Shown piece by piece: positions 18,805-26,398 of a DNA stretch of 64,000 nt (the first letter of the stretch is position 1; every line of letters begins with the position of its first letter). The position numbers and the translations under genes were made by a program. Source of the DNA: Streptomyces sabulosicollis (GTDB lineage Bacteria; Actinomycetota; Actinomycetes; Streptomycetales; Streptomycetaceae); the NCBI RefSeq assembly GCF_016103465.1, contig NZ_JAEEAP010000001.1, forward strand, positions 21,895 to 85,894, in the 5' to 3' direction. The notes under the pieces are model-generated. The model worked only from the letters and a program-made list of their open reading frames with translations, was not told where the DNA came from and did no database searches.

Positions 18805-19787
18805 CAGCGCGCGACTCCGTCGGTGAAGCGCGGTCGTGTTCCGTCCTCCTGCCCTGTCGCGCCCCGGGTTCGCAACGGAATGACCGGCGCCGCCTCGGTG
18901 ACGGTATTGCGCAACTCACCGAGACCTTCGACCGCCGCGACGACCTCGTCGCCCGGCTGCAACCAGGGGTAGGTCGCCGCGTCGTCAGTGCGGGAGAGCT
19001 CCAGCACGCAGCCGGTGCCGCAGGTGCCGGAGCCGATCACATCGCCCGGCCTCACTTCGGCGCCGCGGGAGGCGTAGGCGATCATCTCGCCGAACGACCA
19101 GTGGATGTCCGACCACAGGGCGCGGGAGTAGGGGGCACCGTTGACCGTGCAGGTCATTTCGAGACGGTATCCGTTGCCCTCGCGGAAGTCGGCGATCTCG
19201 TCCGGGGTCACGAAGTACGGGCCGAGGCTCGTCGCGGTGTCCTTGCCTTTCACCGGCCCCATCGACAGCTTCATCTCGCGCTGCTGAACGTCCCGGCCGC
19301 TCCAGTCGTTGAGCACACAGTAACCGGCGATGCCGTGTTCGGCGTCCTGGGCGGTCAGGTCGCGGCCGCCGTGCCCCACCACCGCGGCGACCTCCAACTC
19401 GAAGTCGAAACGCTCCGCACCCGGCGTCATCGGCACCGGCCCGCAGCCCATCACGGCGTAGGGGCTGGAGAAGTAGAAGACGGGCAGCTCATACCAGTCC
19501 GGTTCCATCTCGAGGCCCCGCCAGGCGCGCCCTGCCCGGACATGCTGTTCGAAGGCATAGAAGTCGCGGACGGTCGGAGGCGTCGCGATCGGCGACAGGG
19601 GAACAATATCCGGAAGCGGCACGGTCGCGCCGCGCCGCAGCGCGGTCCGCCCAGCCGCGAGCAACTCGGCCTCGCCGGCCTCGATGAGAGGCAGCAGGTC
19701 TGTCAAGCCGTCGACGACCCGGACCAGGTCACCGTCCACCACGCCCACGCGTGAGGACAGCCCGTCCGCGTAGCGAACGAACTTCAC
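18804..19787 (-). CDS. fumarylacetoacetate hydrolase-family enzyme
   Basis: 327 residues. The FAH metal site is visible: FDFELEVAAVVG (two Glu) and CVLNDWSGRDVQQRE (Asp), with KGKDTATSLGPYFVTPDEI and the C-terminal IGSGTCGTGCVLEL. The size fits the full-length two-domain FAH type. Members hydrolyse fumarylacetoacetate, fumarylpyruvate or related acyl-pyruvates after aromatic ring opening. The start overlaps the VOC gene stop by 4 bp (ATGA). Confidence 0.9.
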   Translation of the reverse strand: MKFVRYADGLSSRVGVVDGDLVRVVDGLTDLLPLIEAGEAELLAAGRTALRRGATVPLPDIVPLSPIATPPTVRDFYAFEQHVRAGRAWRGLEMEPDWYELPVFYFSSPYAVMGCGPVPMTPGAERFDFELEVAAVVGHGGRDLTAQDAEHGIAGYCVLNDWSGRDVQQREMKLSMGPVKGKDTATSLGPYFVTPDEIADFREGNGYRLEMTCTVNGAPYSRALWSDIHWSFGEMIAYASRGAEVRPGDVIGSGTCGTGCVLELSRTDDAATYPWLQPGDEVVAAVEGLGELRNTVTEAAPVIPLRTRGATGQEDGTRPRFTDGVAR

Positions 19788-20362
19788 TGCCTTACCTCCT
19801 TGGCTGCGGCGCCATCGGCTGCCACCGCTTGTTCGCGCGTCCAGGCGCGGTAACTCTCCTCGGTGAAACCCGTCGCGCCGTGGCGCTCGACCGAAGCCCG
19901 GATGGCGTCCAGAAGCTCCTCGGGACCGGTCTCGATGTCGATGTGCTCGACGAAGGGCTGTCGTGCCACGAACCCGGTCTGCCAGTAGACCTCACACCGG
20001 TTGCCCTCCGGATCGTAGAAGTAGACACCGACGGCATTGCCGTGCGAGACGATCATGTCGAGCCGGACGTCGTGCTCCCGGAAACGCCGATGGAAGCCGA
20101 GGACGTCCTCGAAGCGCGCGCACCGGAACGACACCTGCTGGATGAGCTTGATGCCGACCGGCGCGTCCCGCCCCTCGGCCAGGAGCAGTTCGTGATGTTC
20201 GGTGTCCGGCCGGGCGGACAGGAACCAGATGCCCAGCCGCTCGTCGTGGTCGGTGACCGTCAGTCCGAGGACTTCGGTGTAGAACGCGAGCTGCCTGCTC
20301 ACGTCGTGACAGCGCAGGCCGACATGGCCGAGTTCCGCGACGGACGGCGTTGGAGTCGTCAC
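19784..20362 (-). CDS. VOC-superfamily protein (extradiol dioxygenase-like, one-domain)
   Basis: 192 residues from GTG 20362, with GGAGGAG 5 nt upstream. LGHVGLRCHDVSRQLAFYTEVLG (His13), TEHHELLL (His56/57), YFYDPEGN and RCEVYW (Glu124) give the two beta-alpha-beta modules of one-domain type I extradiol dioxygenases. By hand alignment to BphC the middle metal ligand position (His210) falls on Gln in LIQQVSF. The metal site may therefore be His/Gln/Glu and ring cleavage is not certain. It heads the catabolic operon, opposite an IclR regulator. Confidence 0.78.
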   Translation of the reverse strand: MTTPTPSVAELGHVGLRCHDVSRQLAFYTEVLGLTVTDHDERLGIWFLSARPDTEHHELLLAEGRDAPVGIKLIQQVSFRCARFEDVLGFHRRFREHDVRLDMIVSHGNAVGVYFYDPEGNRCEVYWQTGFVARQPFVEHIDIETGPEELLDAIRASVERHGATGFTEESYRAWTREQAVAADGAAAKEVRQ

Positions 20363-20381
20363 GGCGCTCCTCCGAGGCAGC

Positions 20382-20480
20382 GTTCTGCACAACAGATCAT
20401 GTTCTGCAGAGTAACCCGGCCCCAGTACCTGGTCAACGGGTGATGTTCTTCAGCACAGCAGGCGTTCTGTACAGCAGAAC
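20382..20480. promoter_or_regulatory. inverted repeats between the catabolic operon and the IclR gene
   Basis: GTTCTG-TACAG-CAGAAC (20464-20480) is a perfect 6-5-6 inverted repeat. GTTCTG-CACAA-CAGATC (20382-20398) repeats the same layout with one mismatch, and further GTTCTG/GTTCTT half-sites occur at 20401 and 20445. They lie upstream of both divergent units and are likely IclR operators. The rest of 20481-20748 shows no gene. Confidence 0.5.
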
Positions 20481-20754
20481 AAAGACAAGGCGGTACATCG
20501 GCGGGATGGCGGCTACGGCGGTGACTCCGACCGGCGGGAAGGACCCGCTCCGACCCGCTCGCGGAAGGTGCTCGAAGGCGGCTCCGGAGCCTCCGGCGGC
20601 GCCGTGACGCACCACCAACACGGCTGCGGACTGACTCGCGAGATGCGCCGAGACGTCGAGGGGGGACTGCGGTTATTCTGGCAGGCGAAATGCAATTCCG
20701 ATCACCAGAACAGCCGCGCCGCAGTGACGACGGCGAGATGGAGGGGTTGTGGCA

Positions 20755-21507
20755 GTGCCGGCCGCCTACCCGGTGGAATCGATCGACAACGCCGCGCGGA
20801 TCCTGCTGATGCTGGTGGACAACCCGTCGTTGCGAGTTGCCGACGTGTCCGCCGAGCTCGGAGTGGCCAGGTCGACCGCTCATCGGATGCTGACCACCCT
20901 GCAGGCCCGCGACCTGCTCCGCCAGGACCCCCGGACCAAGGGCTACGGACCTGGACCCGCCCTGGCCAGGCTCGGCATCGCCGTGATGGGGGCAGTCGCC
21001 CTCCGCGACGAAGCGCGTCCCCTGCTGGAAAAGCTCGTCGAAGACACCTCCGAAACCGCGCATCTGCTCGTACTGGAAGGCACAGAGACCGTCTTCGTCG
21101 AAGGTGTGGAGAGCCAGCAGGTCATCCGTGCCGGGATGCGTACCGGGCAGCGAGGCCCGGCGCACGCGTCTGCCGCAGGGAAAGTGCTGCTCGCCGAGCT
21201 TTCCCGCGAAGAGTTGCGGCGCCGCTATCCGGGCACGCGGCTGCGAGGCGGAACCGAGCGCGCGGTGAGCACCCGCCGGGCGCTCGAGGCCGAGCTCGAG
21301 AAGGTAAGGGAGACCGGCTACGCCACCAACATGGAGGAAAGCGAATGGGACCTCTGCGCGGTGGCCGCCCCGGTACGGAACCGGCAGGGCGTGGCCTGCG
21401 GTGCGCTGTCTGTATCCGGCCCGGCGAGGCGGGCCGACGCCAAACTCGCCCTCCTCAGCGGCGCTGTCGTCGCCGCCGCCACCGAACTCGGCGCGCGGCT
21501 CGGTTAG
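20755..21507 (+). CDS. IclR-family regulator
   Basis: 250 residues from GTG 20755, with GGAGGGG 8 nt upstream; GTG 20749 is the alternative. The N-terminal winged helix-turn-helix reads SLRVADVSAELGVARSTAHRMLTTLQ. The C-terminal IclR effector domain includes TAHLLVLEGTETVFVEGVE, GPAHASAAGKVLLAEL and ATNMEESEWDLCAVAAPVRN. IclR proteins commonly control aromatic catabolic operons with a pathway intermediate as ligand. Here the divergent six-gene operon is the obvious target. Confidence 0.92.
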   Translation: MPAAYPVESIDNAARILLMLVDNPSLRVADVSAELGVARSTAHRMLTTLQARDLLRQDPRTKGYGPGPALARLGIAVMGAVALRDEARPLLEKLVEDTSETAHLLVLEGTETVFVEGVESQQVIRAGMRTGQRGPAHASAAGKVLLAELSREELRRRYPGTRLRGGTERAVSTRRALEAELEKVRETGYATNMEESEWDLCAVAAPVRNRQGVACGALSVSGPARRADAKLALLSGAVVAAATELGARLG

Positions 21508-21618
21508 GGCGCAGACTGAGCCCTCCGTTCTGGCGGTGGGTGAGGCTCGAGGGCCGGCTGGTGGAGGTGGCGAGGCGCCTGGTAGACGGGTTGTCGACCA
21601 AGAGCAACCGCAACACCA

Positions 21619-21730
21619 GGCGTCAGCCCGGCGCCCTGGCACACACGCTTGCGCTCCTCGGATTCCGGCCCCGGATCCAGCACCGCCTGATCCGGCAGCG
21701 CGTCAACGGCACCGGACGGCTTCTCCTCGT
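21619..21730 (-). pseudogene. relic of a second tap gene (N-terminal coding segment)
   Basis: About 110 bp aligns without gaps and with roughly 80 percent identity (by eye) to 28620-28730, the start of the intact tap gene. The minus-strand translation AVDALPDQAVLDPGPESEER, then KRV, parallels AVDALLEQAVLDPLPEPAER, then KRL, of Tap. The flanks lose similarity within tens of bases, no long frame remains, and no tpg follows. A decayed duplicate or a leftover of an older telomere-maintenance operon. Confidence 0.6.
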
Positions 21731-21801
21731 GGGCAGAGTGCCGTGCCGCTGCAGCGGCCGTTCACGGGCCACCGGTTCGCGGGGCCCGTCGATCGCGTCG
21801 A

Positions 21802-22206
21802 TTGCCAGGCAAGCCCCTGGAGAGGGCCCGGTCCATCATCGGTCCACACCGTCCCGGCGACGGGTCGCCCCGGCGCGGACAGCGGCGTGTCCGGGCGACA
21901 CTCGCCATAGCGGCAGCCGCCTGCACCGCCGCCATCGTCGTGACCGTGACGGTCACCGCCGACGGCGGCTCCGGAGCCGATCCCGACGCCGCAGGCAGGG
22001 GACAGACGTTCCCGCAGGCTCTCGCCTGCGCGAACGCCGTAGTCGAGGGTGACCTCGCCTCGGTGCGCCCCGCCGACCAGGGCGGCATACAGGTACCCGT
22101 GTCCGTGGACCGGTGGTTCAAGCCCAGCACAGGCCCTGCCACCGCAAAGGGCTTCGCCGTCGTCCCCGCCATTGACGGGTCGAACGCACCCTGGGCTGGA
22201 TCATGA
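21802..22206 (+). CDS. hypothetical membrane-anchored protein, possibly truncated
   Basis: 134 codons from a TTG; the start is uncertain. A basic N-terminus is followed by one hydrophobic segment (TLAIAAAACTAAIVVTVTV, about residues 33-51), then a domain with FPQALACANAVVEGDLASV and SVDRWFKPSTGP. That outer part resembles short hypothetical Streptomyces surface proteins, but here it ends abruptly. The gene may be missing its 3' part. There is no partner gene. I do not recognise a function. Confidence 0.4.
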   Translation: MPGKPLERARSIIGPHRPGDGSPRRGQRRVRATLAIAAAACTAAIVVTVTVTADGGSGADPDAAGRGQTFPQALACANAVVEGDLASVRPADQGGIQVPVSVDRWFKPSTGPATAKGFAVVPAIDGSNAPWAGS

Positions 22207-22253
22207 ATGCCCGCCGCAACGTCCGTGCCTGCGAACGCTTAGCCCAGCACCGG

Positions 22254-23222
22254 TCAGGAACCGGCGGGGCGCCGAAGACCGGCCGGCTCCACGTCGAGCG
22301 CCGCCAACAGCCGGACACTGCGATTGCCCGGCTCGCTGAGCAACCGATCCAGCAGGTCGGAGGTACCGCCGGCCATCGTGTCCTTGAGCAGCTCGCGCGG
22401 CGGCACCGTGTCCTGGCCGAGATCCGTACTCGCCATCACCGCACGCGCCCGTTCGTGGTCCACCCCGGCCTCGACCAGGACCCGGCCCCCGTCATAGTCG
22501 GCCTTCGCCACTTTCGTCAGGTGCGGATAGGCCCGCGCGACCGCGTACGTGCGCAGCATGCCGAGGAGGACATCGTCGGTGCGGACCTTCCCACCGTGCT
22601 GTCTGGCAAGGTCCCCCGCCTCCAGGCGCGCCCACAGCACCGGGTGCGCCGCGGCGTTGATCGGCATGACCCTGACCAGCAGCGTCGTCCAGAACTGCCC
22701 CAACTCACGGGGCTTGTAGCGGCGGCGGCCCACCAGGGCGTCGCGGGTGGAGCGCAGCTCCGGCGGGACGGCGTCCGCCACGGCAGGGATCTGTCCCGAC
22801 CGCACGGCCTGCCGCAGCGCGACGACATCCACCCCGCATTCGTTCAGGTAGCTCACCGCCCCGCAGGACGGGTCGTCCAGGATGGCCACCAGCAGATCGG
22901 CCGGCGAGCGCTCGGCGCCCTGACCGGTCACGGATGGTTGCTCCTGGCACCGGGCGAGCGCCGCCGCCCCGGCCGTGCTGAGCGTGAGCGAGCGGTCCTC
23001 CTGCCCGGCCAACGCGACCTCGACCCTTCCGGGTTCCTCGTCCATCCCTCCGACGCCCCCGCGGATCACGTGCGTCGTGAGGTCGTACGAGGAGAGGAAC
23101 TCCTGGACCCGTTCGTCCTTGCTGATGCAGGCCAGCAGGATGTGTGTGCTGACGTGGCGCATTGCGTAGACCGGGCCGAAGGCAGTGAGCAGGGCCCGGT
23201 CGGCGCGGAAATCTGAGGTCAT
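22254..23222 (-). CDS. Clp N-terminal-repeat protein without ATPase
   Basis: 322 residues from ATG 23222 (ATG 23258 is an alternative; neither has a clear SD). Segments such as FGPVYAMRHVSTHILLACI, SPADLLVAILDDPSCGAV with GVDVVALRQAV, and GGKVRTDDVLLGMLRTYAVA are Clp_N-type helical repeats, normally the substrate/adaptor-binding head of ClpA/ClpC. No Walker motifs are present. Such orphan Clp_N proteins are frequent in Streptomyces, and their role is unknown. It is flanked on both sides by gene debris. Confidence 0.7.
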   Translation of the reverse strand: MTSDFRADRALLTAFGPVYAMRHVSTHILLACISKDERVQEFLSSYDLTTHVIRGGVGGMDEEPGRVEVALAGQEDRSLTLSTAGAAALARCQEQPSVTGQGAERSPADLLVAILDDPSCGAVSYLNECGVDVVALRQAVRSGQIPAVADAVPPELRSTRDALVGRRRYKPRELGQFWTTLLVRVMPINAAAHPVLWARLEAGDLARQHGGKVRTDDVLLGMLRTYAVARAYPHLTKVAKADYDGGRVLVEAGVDHERARAVMASTDLGQDTVPPRELLKDTMAGGTSDLLDRLLSEPGNRSVRLLAALDVEPAGLRRPAGS

Positions 23223-23267
23223 GCGGCAGATCTTGGCCGAGGCGCAGGGGTGTCGCATCAGCCCACG

Positions 23268-23311
23268 GTCGGAAACCGGGGCGACGAAAGTCGGACACCG
23301 GGGCCACGAAA
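23268..23311. repeat. 22-bp direct tandem repeat, two copies
   Basis: Two adjacent 22-bp units (23268-23289 and 23290-23311), each starting GTCGGA and ending ACGAAA, differ at three positions. They lie just upstream of the Clp_N gene start. No function evident. Confidence 0.6.
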
Positions 23312-23369
23312 GGGGGGATCACACTCCCACATTGGTGTTGTCATGGGGATAACTGGGCGTTGCGACGTG

Positions 23370-23625
23370 ACCGGGGGCCACACGCCCATCCACTGTTCGG
23401 CGCCCCACGCCTCGTACCGTTGCACCTCGCTGCATCCCAGTTTTGCCGCGAGGCACATCGAGCGGTCGTTGGCGGTCTGGGTGCAGAGCGCCACCGGCTC
23501 GCCGGGAAGCGCGTCGGCGAATCAGCGGAGCGCCGCCGCGCACGCCCCGGCGGCGTACCCGCGTCCCCATGCCTCCGGCAGGAGCAGGTAGCCGCTCGAC
23601 CTCCCCGGCATCCGGCGCCGCCGCG
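23370..23625 (-). pseudogene. GNAT acetyltransferase C-terminal remnant
   Basis: The minus frame reads SGYLLLPEAWGRGYAAGACA, then AALR, then a stop where Trp is expected, then FADALPGEPVALCTQTANDR, SMCLAAKLG and AWGAEQWMGVW. This is the acetyl-CoA-binding half of a GNAT enzyme with an in-frame nonsense codon (about 23522) and no N-terminal half. Confidence 0.6.
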
Positions 23626-23631
23626 CCGGGC

Positions 23632-23730
23632 TGACCCGTCTCCTGCGCCCACGGCCGGCCGAGGAGCCCGTTCTGCTGGATCTGGCGGGCAACGACTACC
23701 TGGGCCTGGTCCGCCTCCGGCGGGTCAGCG
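23632..23730 (+). pseudogene. bioF-like (AONS) N-terminal fragment
   Basis: A short plus-strand stretch, RLLRPRPAEEPVLLDLAGND then YLGLVRLRRV, matches the characteristic DLASNDYLGL start of 8-amino-7-oxononanoate synthase and related alpha-oxoamine synthases. It ends after about 30 codons. Adjacent to the GNAT remnant, it is another scrap in a 0.5-kb debris zone. Confidence 0.45.
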
Positions 23731-23814
23731 TGGAGGAAGGCCGCCGCTCGCGGCGGATAGCCGGACGGCGAAGGGCCCGGTGCGGCCGCGGTGGGCGATC
23801 CTCCTGATCCGGGT

Positions 23815-24654
23815 TCAGAGACATGTCGCGACGCGGATGAGGTCAGCGACCGTACGAAGGCGGCTGTGCGGCGGCCAGGCGATCACTGTGGTCACGGGCG
23901 GAGCGTCCAGAACCGGCACGGCGGCGAGGTCCCGGCGCAGGTCGGCGCCGGCCGACTCGGGAACGACCACGGTGCTGCGGCCGAGCGCGATCAGCTGGAA
24001 GAGCTGTGTCAGGTTCCGTACCTCGGCGCCCGGTCCTTCCGGGTAGCTGCCGCCGGGGCCGGGCCAGCGGGCCACCGGGAGCTCGGGCAAAGTGGTGACG
24101 TCATTCAACCGGACCTGGGAGCAGCTGGCGAGCGGGTGTGAGGCCGGCAGGATCGCGACCTGCCCCTCGGTGTACAGGAGTTCGGTGTCGAGCCCGGCTG
24201 CCGAGTCGAAGGGCAGGTGCAGCAGGGCCACGTCGGCTTCCCCGTCCTTGAGCAGTTGCTGGTGCTGGTGCGCCTCGCAGAGCAGCAGATCGACGGTGGC
24301 GGCGCCGGGTTCCGCGGCGTAGGCGTCGAGCAGTTTTGCCAGCAGCTCGCCGGCGGTGCCGGATTTGACGGCGAGGACGAGGCTGGGATGTGCCGTGGCG
24401 GCCCGTTGGGTGCGCCGCTCGGCCGCGGTCACCGCGCTGAGGATCGCGCGTCCTTCGGCCAGCAGCACGGCTCCGGCCTCGGTGAGTGTGACCTTGCGGC
24501 TGGTGCGTTCCAGCAGTGCGGTGCCGAGCCGCCGTTCGAGCTGGGTGATCGCGCGGGACAGGGGCGGCTGGGCTATCCCCAGGCGCTGGGCAGCCTTGCC
24601 GAAGTGCAGCTCCTCGGCGACGGCGACGAAGTACCGCAGCTCGCGTATTTCCAT
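23815..24654 (-). CDS. LysR-family regulator
   Basis: 279 residues from ATG 24654 (GTG 24660 possible). N-terminal helix-turn-helix: MEIRELRYFVAVAEELHFGK, AAQRLGIAQPPLSRAITQLE and ALLERTSRKVTLTEAG. The periplasmic-binding-like effector domain follows. It is divergent from an SDR gene starting at 24760, with the palindrome CGATATCG (24686-24693) between them. It probably activates or represses that SDR. Confidence 0.9.
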   Translation of the reverse strand: MEIRELRYFVAVAEELHFGKAAQRLGIAQPPLSRAITQLERRLGTALLERTSRKVTLTEAGAVLLAEGRAILSAVTAAERRTQRAATAHPSLVLAVKSGTAGELLAKLLDAYAAEPGAATVDLLLCEAHQHQQLLKDGEADVALLHLPFDSAAGLDTELLYTEGQVAILPASHPLASCSQVRLNDVTTLPELPVARWPGPGGSYPEGPGAEVRNLTQLFQLIALGRSTVVVPESAGADLRRDLAAVPVLDAPPVTTVIAWPPHSRLRTVADLIRVATCL

Positions 24655-24759
24655 GAGCACAGGCTAATGACGGCAGACGGCTGATCGATATCGCTCGGGT
24701 ATCGCTGCACTACCGAGAGGGTGTTGGTGCCAGGCCGCGGTACGAGCATGCTCGCTGTC

Positions 24760-25485
24760 ATGAGCGAGAAGACGATCGCGCTGGTCACCGGCGCGAACAA
24801 GGGAATCGGGTATGAGATCGCGGCCGGGCTGGGTGCGCGGGGCTGGAGTGTCGGTGTCGGCGCCCGGGACGAGCGCCGCCGGGAGGACGCCGTGGCGAAG
24901 TTGCGCGCGGCTGGTGCCGACGCGTTCGGCGTACCCCTGGACGTGACCGACGGCGGGAGCGTGACCGCCGCGGTCCAGCTGATCGAGGAGCGGGCAGGAC
25001 GGCTCGACGTACTGGTGAACAACGCCGGCGTTGCCGGCGGCTGGCCGGAGGAGCCCACGACCATCGACCTCATGACCGTGCGGCGACTGGTGGAGACCAA
25101 CGTCATCGGCGTCATCAGGGTCACCAACGCGATGCTGCCGTTGCTGCGCCGTTCGGCGCACCCGCGGATCGTCAACCAGTCCAGCCACGTCGGCTCCCTG
25201 ACACTGCAGACCACGCCCGGCGTCGACCTCGGGGGGATCAGCGGCGCCTACGCGCCGACGAAGACCTACCTCAACGCCGTCACCGTCCAGTACGCCAAGG
25301 AGCTGAACGGCACCAACATCCTGATCAACAACGCCTGCCCCGGTTACGTGGCCACCGACCTCAACGGGTTCAGCGGGACACAGACCCCCGAGCAGGGCGC
25401 GGCGATCGCCATCCGGCTGGCGACCCTGCCGGACGACGGCCCGACCGGCCAGCTGTTCGACGACAACGGGGTCGTGCCCTGGTGA
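24760..25485 (+). CDS. short-chain dehydrogenase/reductase
   Basis: 241 residues from ATG 24760. TGANKGIGYEIA is the cofactor motif, DVLVNNAGVAGG the NNAG motif, and YAPTKTYLNAV supplies the catalytic Tyr and Lys. The IALVTGANKGIGYE start and the QTPEQGA...GQLFDDNGVVPW end resemble carbonyl-reductase-type SDRs. NADP(H)-dependent carbonyl reduction is likely; substrate unknown. Paired with the divergent LysR gene. Confidence 0.9.
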   Translation: MSEKTIALVTGANKGIGYEIAAGLGARGWSVGVGARDERRREDAVAKLRAAGADAFGVPLDVTDGGSVTAAVQLIEERAGRLDVLVNNAGVAGGWPEEPTTIDLMTVRRLVETNVIGVIRVTNAMLPLLRRSAHPRIVNQSSHVGSLTLQTTPGVDLGGISGAYAPTKTYLNAVTVQYAKELNGTNILINNACPGYVATDLNGFSGTQTPEQGAAIAIRLATLPDDGPTGQLFDDNGVVPW

Positions 25486-25831
25486 CCTGACCTTCGGATG
25501 CGATCCCCGCCGATCAGACCGCGGCCGCCCCTCGGCCCCACGTGCCCCTGCCAGGATCGCTGTCGCTGGCCTTTGTCACGCGGCCTTGGCCGGGTATGCG
25601 GTCCACTGCCGGATGGGCGACCCTGATGGAACCGACTCCCGGAACCTGCGACGTGTGCACGGTGCCCGAGTGGAATGCGGACAGGACGAACCCTGAGCCT
25701 CGGTGTACCGCTACTGGCTCGGCCATATCGAGTGGGACGGAGAGGGTTCCTGGCCGCTTGCTCGAGCTGACGGGACTGACCCGGGGCTCCGCAGGACGAG
25801 AAGCCCGCTCACAGGAGGACGAGGAGCCCGC
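25486..25831. other. gene-free stretch with a 23-bp-period direct repeat at the tpg 3' end
   Basis: No credible gene in 346 bp. GGACGAGAAGCCCGCTCACA (from 25794) recurs as GGACGAGGAGCCCGCTCACA (from 25817), a 21-bp unit at 23-bp spacing. The second copy runs into the tpg stop codon, so the repeat probably arose by slippage at the gene end. Confidence 0.5.
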
Positions 25832-26389
25832 TCACAGGTCGAACTCCAGGTGCTCGATGTCCGTGAAGCGGACCTCCTCCAGCTGGCCGGCGCGGCGGCC
25901 ACTGTCCTGGAAGTAGACCTCCTTGAGCGCTTCGGCGGCGATCTCCTTGAGCTGCTGGTCGCTGGCCCCGGCCTCCTGGGCATCGAAGAGGCGGGCGGCG
26001 TACCGCGGGGGCAGGGCGACGGTCAGGTGCCGGATGCGGTCCTGGTCCGTCGACCCGATGGGCGCGGTGTAGCCCATGCGGGCGCGGGTGTCGATGACGA
26101 TGCCGCCGGTCGTCGCCGCCGCCTGCCGGGCCCTGGCCCGGATCTGCGGCTGCCAACGCTTCTTCACCTCGCGCTCCAGGCGCGCGGCGAGGTCGGCGCG
26201 GGGCTTTTTGATCTGGTCCTTCACGTACCGCTCGACGGTGCGCTGGGAGATCCGCAGCAGTTGGGCGACCGCCCTGGTGCCCTTGAGCCGCTTGACCAGG
26301 TACCGCATCTGCGCGGGTGCGCTCTTGGGCGCCGGGCGGGTGAACGCCTTCTGCACCGCGGCGTCCAGGCCGTCCCCGAACAGGCTCAT
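25832..26389 (-). CDS. tpg: telomere terminal protein Tpg
   Basis: 185 residues, the standard Tpg length. MSLFGDGLDAAVQKAFTRPA starts it; GTRAVAQLLRISQRTVERYV is the helix-turn-helix, GGIVIDTRARMGYTAP a conserved core, and it ends FTDIEHLEFDL. Tpg is covalently bound to the 5' ends of linear Streptomyces replicons and primes end-patching synthesis; Thr114, which I recall as the reported priming residue, is present (IGST). AGGAGG precedes the ATG and only 9 bp separate it from the tap stop, so tap-tpg is an operon. Confidence 0.95.
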   Translation of the reverse strand: MSLFGDGLDAAVQKAFTRPAPKSAPAQMRYLVKRLKGTRAVAQLLRISQRTVERYVKDQIKKPRADLAARLEREVKKRWQPQIRARARQAAATTGGIVIDTRARMGYTAPIGSTDQDRIRHLTVALPPRYAARLFDAQEAGASDQQLKEIAAEALKEVYFQDSGRRAGQLEEVRFTDIEHLEFDL

Positions 26390-26398
26390 CGCCCTCCT

